A DNA stretch of 9,510 bases from JBNJEM01 sp051745935. Lineage in GTDB: Bacteria; Planctomycetota; Planctomycetia; Pirellulales; Pirellulaceae. The translations under genes were made by a program, and so were the position numbers. Each line of letters starts with the position of its first letter. The stretch's first letter is position 1. Below are positions 1 through 6,488 of this stretch, one piece after another. The notes beneath the pieces were generated by a model, which searched no databases, was not told where the DNA came from, and saw nothing but the letters and a program-made list of their open reading frames with translations. The stretch is from assembly GCA_051745935.1 (NCBI GenBank), contig JBNJEM010000290.1, positions 1-9,510 of the forward strand. The letters run 5' to 3'.

Positions 1-20
1 TTTTTTAGGTCTCTTAGAGG

Positions 21-98
21 TCCTTTCGTCTCAATACCGGCGAAACGAACGGCGCAACAATATGGATGGCAACGACTTGGAGTTTTTCCTCACCCCAC
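21..98 (-). repeat. Dispersed intergenic repeat R1, copy 1
   Basis: Read on the minus strand, this stretch has a block 'GAGGAAAAACTCCAAGTC', then 'TTGTTGCGCC', then 'CGAAAGGACC'. The same blocks occur in the same order and at near-equal spacing at 1295-1378 (minus) and 5493-5580 (plus). Identity is high in the blocks and poor between them. It lies upstream of the DNA glycosylase gene and has no coding sense. It may extend past the left window edge. Its nature is unknown; a small non-autonomous element or an old structured intergenic repeat are both possible. Confidence 0.6.
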
Positions 99-171
99 GG
101 TGGTGTCCCGTCCAAGGCTCAAACCCCCCCAATACAACCGGTCGGCTTTCCGCGCGCCAAAGCAAACCGAG

Positions 172-199
172 AAGCGGCAACCCAGAAGCGGCAACCCAG
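172..199. repeat. Perfect 14-bp tandem duplication
   Basis: The unit AAGCGGCAACCCAG occurs twice head to tail with no mismatch, ending 32 bp before the glycosylase start codon. It probably arose by replication slippage. It could alter promoter spacing for the downstream gene, but no promoter is recognisable here. Confidence 0.85.
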
Positions 200-231
200 T
201 TGTGTTGCGGGCTGTCAGAAAGAGGTTAACC

Positions 232-1020
232 ATGCCAGAATTGCCGGATGTCGAGCGATTCAAAACTTACCTCGGCGACACCGCGTTCCATCAAGAGATT
301 GCGGCGGTGGAAGTTTCGGACGAGAACGCCCTGAAGGGTGTCTCGCCGAAGACGTTCCGCCAAACACTCCAAGGCCGAGCGTTTGCGTCAGCCGACCGGC
401 ATGGCAAGTTCCTGTTCGTCCACTTACAAACGCCACCGCTGCTGGTTCTGCACTTCGGAATGACCGGCTATTTGGACTACAACCAGCAAGAATATGATCC
501 GCCGGAGCACACCAGGGTGCTGTTTCGTTTTGTCACGGCCAATCGACTCGCCTACGTCTGTCAGCGCAAACTGGGAATGGTCGCCCTGGCGGAGGACCAA
601 GATGCATTCATCGAGCAACACGAGCTGGGACCGGATGCGATGGACGAAACACTTACGCCCCGCGCGTTTTGCGAGCGTCTGGCGGGGCGACGGGGGACCG
701 TGAAGTCGATCCTCATGAATCAGGAAACGGTCGCCGGTCTTGGCAATGTTTATGCCGACGAGGTCCTGTTTCAGGCTGGAATCGCGCCGGGACATCGAGT
801 CGATGAACTAGATGACCAAACGCTGCGCAAGCTCTACCAGACCATGCGACGGGTTCTCAAAACCGCCATCCGAAACAACGCTGACGTGTCTCGCCTCCCC
901 CGCGGCTACCTGCTCCGGCAACGTGCGCCGGACGGCCACTGTCCGCGCTGTGGCCGAGCGGTGAAGAAAGCGAAAATCTCAGGGCGAGGCACCTATTTCT
1001 GCGATCACTGCCAGAGGTGA
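232..1020 (+). CDS. mutM: Fpg/Nei-family DNA glycosylase (formamidopyrimidine-DNA glycosylase)
   Basis: This 262-residue protein should excise oxidised purines (8-oxoguanine, formamidopyrimidines) and nick the abasic site in base excision repair. The start is set by ATG with a GAGG ribosome site six bases upstream and by the N-terminus MPELPDVE: Pro2 is the family's catalytic imino nucleophile and Glu3 its partner. Other family marks are HGKFLF (Lys59, beta-hairpin lysine), HFGMTGYL at 74-81, the helix-two-turn-helix segment GLGNVYADEVLFQAGI at 169-184, and a C-terminal zinc finger with Cys237, Cys240, Cys257 and Cys260 ending in GTYFCDHCQ. Length matches the usual ~270 residues. Position 6 is Asp where classical MutM has Glu, and several lineages carry Fpg/Nei paralogues with this PELPDVE start. 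The family is therefore certain, but true MutM specificity is not. The gene stands alone, with no same-strand partner nearby. Confidence 0.93.
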   Translation: MPELPDVERFKTYLGDTAFHQEIAAVEVSDENALKGVSPKTFRQTLQGRAFASADRHGKFLFVHLQTPPLLVLHFGMTGYLDYNQQEYDPPEHTRVLFRFVTANRLAYVCQRKLGMVALAEDQDAFIEQHELGPDAMDETLTPRAFCERLAGRRGTVKSILMNQETVAGLGNVYADEVLFQAGIAPGHRVDELDDQTLRKLYQTMRRVLKTAIRNNADVSRLPRGYLLRQRAPDGHCPRCGRAVKKAKISGRGTYFCDHCQR

Positions 1021-1107
1021 GCCGTGAAGCCTATTCGCGACCGTCAACGGCGACTTCTCAAGCCTCGCGAGGGGCGCGACGGACGCTGGGCAGCGGCGGG
1101 GCCAGCA

Positions 1108-1175
1108 CATCTTTTTGTCTGGCATCTTTTCGTCTCACAACGGTCATTTCAGGACAAAAACACGCGGGACAAAAA
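1108..1175. repeat. Paired 15-bp-period repeats in inverted arrangement
   Basis: Two direct units, CATCTTTTTGTCTGG and CATCTTTTCGTCTCA, are adjacent. After a short gap two GGACAAAAA words follow, also spaced 15 bases apart, and they are the inverse of the TTTTTGTCT core. The arrangement can fold, left pair against right pair. It begins 88 bases after the glycosylase stop. It may be an intergenic repeat or a transcript 3'-end structure; a canonical intrinsic terminator is not evident. Confidence 0.5.
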
Positions 1176-1294
1176 TATCGCATTTCACCAAGATATTCAG
1201 TGGCGACGCTTCCGCGCTTGAGACACGCTAACTGGTCGTAGATAAACAACTTACGCTGGAATAGAGCTGGAACATCCGCTGGGATGGGAAAAAA

Positions 1295-1378
1295 CTTCGT
1301 CCTTGGTTCAACGCACCCAGCAGGGCGCAAGGGGCAACAAAACTGAGCGCACTGACTTGGAGTTTTTCCTTGCCCCAG
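1295..1378 (-). repeat. Dispersed intergenic repeat R1, copy 2
   Basis: On the minus strand this shows 'CAAGGAAAAACTCCAAGTC', then 'TTTTGTTGCCCCTTGCG', then a GC-rich stretch ending 'AAGGACGAAG', collinear with copies 1 and 3. Just to its left, at about 1280-1302, the plus strand reads 'GGGATGGGAAAAAACTT', matching the start of copy 3 in the opposite orientation. This locus therefore looks like a partial head-to-head pair. Confidence 0.6.
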
Positions 1379-1490
1379 CCCTCTCCCGAACCAAAGGGCC
1401 GCGGCAGACGCCGAAACATTCTGCTTCGGATGGCTAAATGGATACCCTTTTACCAAGTTTCTGCTTCCAGCCGCCGCCGATGCCTGGACC

Positions 1491-1522
1491 GACAACCTGT
1501 CAGCTCCAGCTGACAGCCTGTC
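1491..1522. repeat. Near-perfect palindrome / hairpin
   Basis: A perfect 9-bp inverted repeat (CTGTCAGCT / AGCTGACAG) surrounds only two bases. It is extended by outer GACA / TGTC arms across a symmetric two-base mismatch, so about 13 paired positions fall within 32 bases. No T-tract follows on either strand, so it is not a standard intrinsic terminator. It lies between convergent genes, a typical place for REP-like elements or bidirectional 3'-end structures. Confidence 0.6.
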
Positions 1523-1772
1523 GCGATGTCGCTTGTCTTGAGTTCATGGTACTTCGCGACTTTTGGCGCGCGCCGTTTGTTTCCCCCTTCGCTGTCGTGC
1601 CGTTCGTCGTTTTGACGTTGTTCGCCCCCGAGGTATACCGGTCGCGGATGACTTTCTCCGCCGCGAGTCCGACCAACGGGAGAACGGCTTGCGTCGGGCA
1701 GCTTTCCACCCGGAAACATCCAACCGCCTGAAATATAACGGACCAGACTCGATTCCAGTGCCTTGGCCTCGA

Positions 1773-3053
1773 TCAGTGCTCGTCAATTCGAAATACGGGT
1801 TTGCCTTCCAGGGCATGATGGCCGATGAGGGCGGCCGCGGCGCTCCATCCCTGCCACTTGGTCCCCCCTGCCTTGTAGGTCCGGCCATTCAAGAATTCTG
1901 GAAATGACCACGGATCCCCATCCATTTCGGACGCATTCGCTTCGTGGATTCCCTGGAGATACCGTCTCGCCAGCTCTGTCTTGTTTCGTCGGCACAGGTC
2001 CGCGACGTAGAATCCGGCAATCATGGGCCACAGCCCCCCGTTATGGTACTCGTGGGGCTTGTTCTTAAACGAGTAAGAAAACGTCATCCGAAGGTGTTGC
2101 CAATCGGTTTCCTCGACTGGCGTAATGACTGGATAAAAGGCGGGAAGTAGTTTGCAGCTCTTGTCACCGACCACGCTTTCAATGTACTGATCGACCTGTT
2201 CCGTTCTCTCCTGGTTGCTGACGTGCAGGAGAGACACCAAGACGTTGGCAAGGGAGTCGAAGCGGTAGCCATATCCATGGGGAGAAAAATACGACATCCA
2301 ATACCGATCCTCGCATTCGCAGGCGGCCTGCATTCCTTTTTTGTAGAGTATCTCGTGGTATACTTCGTCCGGTATGCTATGATCGTCCTCGATCCAATAG
2401 TTGGCTTGAATGAGGTACTTTAATCGAGTTATCGAATCGAGCAGGCTATGGTCCTCGGACTGGTAGATATATTCGTACATGCGCCGCAATGTCTTTTTGA
2501 CCTGAAGATATAACACTTGATCGTACAGTACGTACCCGTGTTGCAAGTATTCGTCCGCCCAATCGCCTGTTTGCGGTACGTAAAGCAGCCCGCGGTTATT
2601 GAATTCCCAGCATCCCAACAAGAACACGACTTTCTCGATCACGGGGAACATGCGATCGATGAATCCATCATCCCCGGTTTCCTTCCAGTATTCGCCGCAA
2701 CCGATAACGAATAACAAGTCCGCATCAACCCGCCCGGCCATTCCGCCGTAGCTAATCCGCCCGGTGCGCGGGTCCACGTTGCTGGGGATTTCTCCGTGTA
2801 CTCCTTGGTTGTTCGCCAAGGTGACCATCGAGTTGCGAAAAGTCTGAATCAATTCGTGGTCACCGGTCATGAGGGCGGCTAGGCCCATGATGATGCTGTC
2901 TCGGGCCCACACCCGTTGATAATTGTGGATACTCTGCGCGCTGGCGAAAAAGCCGTGTGGCGTGCTGCAGGCACGCAGCAGATCCAAGCTCTTGGCGTAT
3001 CCTTGTTGAAAAATGTCAATGTCAATGTCATTGTGTTGATTGTTCGTGTTCAC
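1773..3053 (-). CDS. GH100/glycogen-debranching-like (alpha/alpha)6 glycosidase
   Basis: This is a 426-residue cytoplasmic protein with no signal peptide. It starts at GTG with TAAGG five bases upstream. The fold class is suggested by RVWARDSI (47-54), GGMAGRVDADLLF (103-115), TGDWADEY (162-169), HNGGLWPM (337-344) and FPEFLNGRTYKAGGTKWQGW near the C-terminus. The last two resemble the 'HNGG-WP' and 'WPEYYD...QTWS' signatures of GH100 neutral/alkaline invertases. By pattern, Asp110 and Glu386 are candidates for the acid and base residues. Such proteins are often annotated as glycogen debranching or amylo-1,6-glucosidase. The substrate is not settled: sucrose, a related disaccharide or an alpha-glucan are all possible. 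Residues 8-14 (NDIDIDI) come from a small hexanucleotide repeat. The gene follows the isochorismatase-ThuA gene on the same strand after 158 bases, with a possible terminator between them, so it may be transcribed on its own. Confidence 0.82.
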   Translation of the reverse strand: MNTNNQHNDIDIDIFQQGYAKSLDLLRACSTPHGFFASAQSIHNYQRVWARDSIIMGLAALMTGDHELIQTFRNSMVTLANNQGVHGEIPSNVDPRTGRISYGGMAGRVDADLLFVIGCGEYWKETGDDGFIDRMFPVIEKVVFLLGCWEFNNRGLLYVPQTGDWADEYLQHGYVLYDQVLYLQVKKTLRRMYEYIYQSEDHSLLDSITRLKYLIQANYWIEDDHSIPDEVYHEILYKKGMQAACECEDRYWMSYFSPHGYGYRFDSLANVLVSLLHVSNQERTEQVDQYIESVVGDKSCKLLPAFYPVITPVEETDWQHLRMTFSYSFKNKPHEYHNGGLWPMIAGFYVADLCRRNKTELARRYLQGIHEANASEMDGDPWSFPEFLNGRTYKAGGTKWQGWSAAAALIGHHALEGKPVFRIDEH

Positions 3054-3090
3054 GAGCCTTACTTTTCAGTTGAGTGAATCCCAGCATTGC

Positions 3091-3110
3091 AAAAAAGTGT
3101 GACGCCACAC
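3091..3110 (-). terminator. Weak intrinsic terminator after the isochorismatase-ThuA gene
   Basis: On the minus strand, GTGTG-GCGT-CACAC forms a five-pair stem with a four-base loop, followed at once by six T residues. It lies about 100 bases past the stop of the upstream gene and about 40 before the glycosidase start. The stem is short, so termination would be partial at best. Confidence 0.4.
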
Positions 3111-3211
3111 GGATGCCACTTGGCTTGCCCCGTGGTCATTCACGTTCCCGGCCACGCTTCAACAGAAGTCCGCAATCAATGGCCGCCCACGCGCCCGGTG
3201 CTGACGCGGTA

Positions 3212-4804
3212 CTAACGCTTACCTTCGGCTTTCCGTTTGACGCATGCCTCCGGCACGGGACGGTCCAGCGCCCAAAACACGGCGTTGACCAGCAACTGGC
3301 GAAAGGCGGGCTGGTCGAAGTCGTCAGGGTGCCCCAGCGCGGAATAGAAGATCCGCGCATTCCCGTAAGGTCGGATCCAAGTCAGGGGCTCCACGCGGTC
3401 GTCCAGCGAACCGGTCATGAGAACCGTGGCGTCTTTCGCCACCGATGACGTGTAGTAAAGTGACCCGGTGCTGTGCCACTCGGCGGGCTTGACACCATCG
3501 AGCACCGCGTGATCGGACTGCTCGGGAACAATGGCGACATCGGTGCCGCGAGCGTTTGGGCCATGGCCGTGGTAATTGCCGCCCAGGACTTGAGGATCAA
3601 ACTCGGGCCACTCGGCCTGCCCCGCCTCATGCTTGCCGCGCACATCAAAGGCGTGGCTCGCGGTCCGGAGCCCTACGAGCGGGTTGCCGGACTCCAGGTA
3701 CTTCCGCACGCGCTGGAGCTGTCTTTGAGGCAATGCCAGGCGGCGAATGTACAACACCAAGCAGTCCGCCACCTCAAGCTCGGCGGTCAGGTGGATATCC
3801 GAGTCACCGAGACCATGAAGGACCGTGCACCGGCAACCGTACCGTTCACGCAGCCGCTCCGCGAAGGGCGGAAGCGTCTTGTCGGCATCGTAATGATCGT
3901 CGCTGACGAGAAACGCAACGTAGGGTCGATCGTCCTCTGAAAACCGATGCGCCGGCGAGTCCAGCAGATCCGTCGAAAGAATGGTGGGACAAATGTGTTT
4001 TTCGATATACTCGACAATCAGCTCCGTGCCACGAACGTGTGACACAAAGGGGCGCCGGCGAGGGTTGTACATCGTATCCGTCAAATCACGGACGAGTACC
4101 GTCTGCTTTCCAAAACGCACCATGTTTCGCAAGCCAAACGGCCGACCCATCACGCACATGTTGGTATGTACTCCGACCAACATGACGTTTTCAATGCCCC
4201 GCTGCTCGAAAAGGTTCCAGACCTCCTCCCCTGAATCGCTGATCGCATCCCCGTCGTGGATTTCAATCACGCCAATTTGGCGCTGATCCATCTTTTCTTG
4301 AGGACAGGACGGTTGGTCGTCGCAGCCCCCATCGTCCTGATCAATCGGCCATTGAGCCCCTTCTTCCGACTCGATCTGGCGGCACCAGCTACCGATTCCC
4401 TCGGGCAGATTGGCGGCCCGAGGCGCGGATCGAGCCCGTTTTCGCGCTGGGTGATCGGCGTAGTGATCCATCCCGCCGCTGGGAGCGTGAACAATAAAGA
4501 CGCCACTGTCCCGAGCACGCTTCACGAATTGGTCCACGCGTGGGGCCATCTCGGCCACGCGCCGACTGGCGCTCTTGCACCAATGTTCGGCCCACATGTC
4601 ACAAACAATGATCGCGGTGCTTGTCGGCTCCCATTTGTTCTCCTCGTAGATGATCTTAAAATCCTTTGAGGATTCGGAAGCCGTAACGCGGTTCCGAGCG
4701 AGCAACTCCAGGACCTCACCGGAATCAGATTCGGCTACGGCACCAGGGAGCAAGGAAGGCAGGATAACGCAGAACATGACAGCGGATAATACGTAGTGCT
4801 TCAC
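3212..4804 (-). CDS. Secreted isochorismatase-like plus ThuA-like two-domain protein
   Basis: This protein of 530 residues is predicted to be exported. The start is GTG, preceded by AAGGAG at a seven-base spacing. It gives an N-terminus of MKHY followed by a hydrophobic run and a signal-peptidase-like site AVA-ES after residue 24. The open frame continues upstream, but that part crosses a hairpin repeat and is not plausible as coding. Residues ~60-280 are an isochorismatase/cysteine-hydrolase domain: TAIIVCDMW holds the catalytic Asp69, and GVHTNMCVMGRPF holds the nucleophile Cys217. The triad lysine is not obvious; the corresponding stretch reads VIEIHDGDAISDSGEE. Residues ~293-515 are a ThuA-like glutamine-amidotransferase-fold domain (YVAFLVSDDHYDA, VGLRTASHAF, GNYHGHGPN, ARIFYSALGHPDDF). 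ThuA was named from trehalose utilisation in rhizobia and is tied to 3-keto-disaccharide metabolism. The substrate here is unknown. Confidence 0.85.
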   Translation of the reverse strand: MKHYVLSAVMFCVILPSLLPGAVAESDSGEVLELLARNRVTASESSKDFKIIYEENKWEPTSTAIIVCDMWAEHWCKSASRRVAEMAPRVDQFVKRARDSGVFIVHAPSGGMDHYADHPARKRARSAPRAANLPEGIGSWCRQIESEEGAQWPIDQDDGGCDDQPSCPQEKMDQRQIGVIEIHDGDAISDSGEEVWNLFEQRGIENVMLVGVHTNMCVMGRPFGLRNMVRFGKQTVLVRDLTDTMYNPRRRPFVSHVRGTELIVEYIEKHICPTILSTDLLDSPAHRFSEDDRPYVAFLVSDDHYDADKTLPPFAERLRERYGCRCTVLHGLGDSDIHLTAELEVADCLVLYIRRLALPQRQLQRVRKYLESGNPLVGLRTASHAFDVRGKHEAGQAEWPEFDPQVLGGNYHGHGPNARGTDVAIVPEQSDHAVLDGVKPAEWHSTGSLYYTSSVAKDATVLMTGSLDDRVEPLTWIRPYGNARIFYSALGHPDDFDQPAFRQLLVNAVFWALDRPVPEACVKRKAEGKR

Positions 4805-4811
4805 AGCGGTG

Positions 4812-4817
4812 CTCCTT
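4812..4817 (-). promoter_or_regulatory. Ribosome binding site deciding the GTG start
   Basis: AAGGAG on the minus strand lies seven bases before the GTG codon of the isochorismatase-ThuA gene. It fixes the start at the head of a textbook signal peptide, rather than at the upstream end of the open frame, which would put ~78 extra residues before the export signal. Confidence 0.75.
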
Positions 4818-4880
4818 GACTCAATGCCACGATTTTCTTTGCCATTTCTCTTTGCCATTGGTAACGGGTTAGCAATGGCT

Positions 4881-4961
4881 GAGAAAAAGGTGTCAGGCGT
4901 CATTTGCCGGGAACCGGACCTTCGGGTGCTTTGCACAAATGACGCCTGGCACCTTTTTCTC
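4881..4961. repeat. REP-like palindromic element with 26-bp arms
   Basis: The left arm GAGAAAAAGGTGTCAGGCGT followed by CATTTG and the right arm are reverse complements over 26 bp. There is one difference, which would be a G-U pair in RNA. A 29-base GC-rich loop separates them. Elements with 'AAAAAGGTGYCAGGCGTCATTT' arms resemble REP sequences mobilised by IS200-like REP-associated tyrosine transposases (RAYTs); that link is an inference, since no transposase gene is present here. The element lies 77 bases upstream of the isochorismatase-ThuA start, so it could also fold in that gene's leader. Confidence 0.75.
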
Positions 4962-5492
4962 GACGGACTCTTAGCCGATCGACGCACGTCGGGCTTTCGA
5001 GCGGCAAAGCCGTGATGCCACCAAGCCACGGAAAACAATCCCTCTCGACGCCCCCCAGACTGGAAAGCCTGTGACGTACCTGGCTATCCAAGCGTACCCC
5101 CCATTACCCACCCGCTCCTGGTTTCCCACCATAACGTCTCTTCGCGTCCTTGGCAACGCGCGGCGGGTCTTGGTCATAACTTGGTCCGCGCGAGACCAGA
5201 GGAGGGGTATTTGTTCACTATATGGGCTCCTAAGAAGGGTCCGCTATTTTACCCTATTGAAGCCCCAAACCTGGACGTTTCCACGATCAATTCATGCTGA
5301 CACTGCTGGCATCGGACGAACTTACGAGCGAGACCGTATTCGCGGGCAACTTAATTCGCGCGGGCCCCGAAATCGGCCATCTTCGCACCGCGCGAATGAA
5401 GCAGACGGCGTTGATCATAAATTGGTCCGCCTTGCCCCTATCGGGTTTGGCTGTTGTTCACCACGAGAGAAGTAACGAATAGGCAGTATGAG

Positions 5493-5580
5493 GGTGGGAT
5501 GGGGAAAAACTTTAAGTCCGTGTAGCCCGTTTTGTTGCGCCTTGCGTTCTTGGCCGCGTCGAATCAGGGACCGAAAGGAC
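5493..5580 (+). repeat. Dispersed intergenic repeat R1, copy 3
   Basis: The plus strand reads GGTGGGATGGGGAAAAACTT, then 'TTTTGTTGCGCCTTGCGTTC', then 'GGACCGAAAGGACC'. This is collinear with the minus-strand copies at 21-98 and 1295-1378. It is the most complete copy. It lies ~125 bases before repeat R2 copy A, so the two may be parts of one larger element. Confidence 0.6.
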
Positions 5581-5704
5581 CAAAGGGAACACGGCGGACG
5601 GGGCCCGCGCGTGGAAAAAGCCGCGCGGCGTCTTCCGTTTCTTCATCCGTGGGTCCGTTCTGCCATCCGTGGGCCTATCACGGCACCCGGATCGCCGCTG
5701 ACAA

Positions 5705-5810
5705 TCGTCACGGCGTGGGTGGGGAGATGTCCAGTGTATGAAACGAGGACGCGCAACAAATGCCGCAAACCTACTTCTTGTAGCCTACCCAATTGCCGGG
5801 TTTTTTGGCC
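5705..5810 (+). repeat. Repeat R2, copy A (left member of an inverted pair)
   Basis: This stretch, beginning TCGTCACGGCGTGGGTGGGG and containing GAAACGAGGACGCGCAACAA, matches the reverse complement of 9405-9510 nearly base for base over its first ~65 positions. It stays clearly related to the 'ACCCAATT-CCGGG' block at its far end. A chance reading frame through both copies begins MKRGRATNA, but it has no ribosome site and diverges after the repeat, so it is not taken as a gene. Confidence 0.8.
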
Positions 5811-6405
5811 GCGCCAGCGTGAGGGCGGCAAGCCCCAGTGCTGCGATTTCCATCACTGTTCTTTTGCACTGCCACTTCAGGGTGGTATGTGGACCATGTT
5901 ACGATCGAGGCCCGCGCGGCGTCTCTGCGATCATCAGTTGGCTAAGCCATGAATCATCCACCGCCCACGCCGCTGGTTGTCGATCCTGGCCCCGAGGCCG
6001 ACGGACAGGCAGATTTCGGAGCCATACGACTCGTTGCCGGACACGGATACCCACAACGCGGCTACATCCACTTTCATATCTCGAAAGTTTGGTGGATTCG
6101 GTGTAAGGAATCATGGGTCGACCCGTCGTTCTGCTATGGGCGTGAGCGCCGTATCATGTTATCCATGTGCACGGCGTGAGGACCCGTCCAGGAATAACTT
6201 ACCGATTTATGGCGGGCCGCGGCGGCGACTGGATGGCGTCAGGCGGCATCGACGTATAGACCAATACGTCTGCTTCGCCTTCCTTGCCAGCATTGTCCTC
6301 GCCGCGCCAAAATCGGCAACGTATTCCTGGACGAGTCCTTAAGCCGGGAGACGCAAGGACTGGGCATGCATCGGAGAGGGCGACTGGTAGCATGAACATG
6401 ATAAA

Positions 6406-6443
6406 CCCGTAACGATCACGTGTTCCCGTAACGATCGCGTGTT
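6406..6443 (+). promoter_or_regulatory. 19-bp tandem repeat upstream of the debranching gene, possible operator
   Basis: CCCGTAACGATCACGTGTT and CCCGTAACGATCGCGTGTT are directly adjacent, with one difference. They end 45 bases before the preferred ATG of the debranching gene. Two turns of the same site next to a sugar-enzyme gene would suit a regulator binding site. The unit has only a weak inverted symmetry (AAC...GTT), and a simple slippage duplication is equally possible. Confidence 0.45.
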
Positions 6444-6488
6444 CTTGGGGCGTTGCCTTCACGCGACAGCGATGGGATGCAGGGGACG

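Larger units (their letters stand above)
1021..1772. other. Repeat-rich intergenic stretch without a credible gene
   Basis: About 750 bases lie between the glycosylase stop and the stop of the converging minus-strand glycosidase gene. Open frames here are short, lack ribosome sites, and give arginine- or serine-rich low-complexity translations typical of antisense or non-coding GC-rich DNA. What is visible is a set of 15-bp-spaced repeats, a copy of repeat R1 preceded by an extra R1-like block in the opposite orientation, and a strong palindrome; these are listed separately. I see no RNA gene and no clear terminator for the glycosylase. Confidence 0.6.
4962..6488. other. Long gene-poor divergent intergenic region
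   Basis: About 1.5 kb between the divergent isochorismatase-ThuA and debranching genes contains no frame with a good ribosome site and recognisable protein. Translations are rich in Arg, Pro and Ser and change character between frames. It holds repeat R1 copy 3, repeat R2 copy A and a 19-bp tandem repeat next to the debranching gene. It also has two smaller direct-repeat pairs: CATCCGTGGG at 5644 and 5664, and an 18-base motif with two mismatches at 5172 and 5413. It may be decayed coding DNA, but I recognise no remnant protein in it. Confidence 0.55.

Noticed and set aside
1563..1907. A 114-residue plus-strand frame overlapping the end of the glycosidase gene
   Set aside because: It is partly antisense to a recognised gene, has no ribosome site, and has an Arg/Pro-rich composition with no family resemblance.
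4805..5038. Upstream extension of the isochorismatase-ThuA frame
   Set aside because: The added residues cross the REP-like hairpin and precede a clear signal peptide. GTG at 4804 has a strong AAGGAG site.
5172..5461. A pair of CATAA-TTGGTCCGC motifs, each followed by TTGTTCAC
   Set aside because: Sixteen of 18 bases match, but a match of this quality is near what chance allows in a window of this size, so it is noted only as a possible old repeat.
5738..6106. An open frame beginning MKRGRATNAANLL, with a related frame on the minus strand at 9250-9477
   Set aside because: The similarity is confined to the inverted DNA repeat R2, there is no ribosome site, and the two translations diverge as soon as the repeat ends.
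5949..6179. A 76-residue frame starting MNHPPPTPLVVDPG
   Set aside because: It has no ribosome site and no recognisable domain, and it lies in a stretch where all frames look alike.
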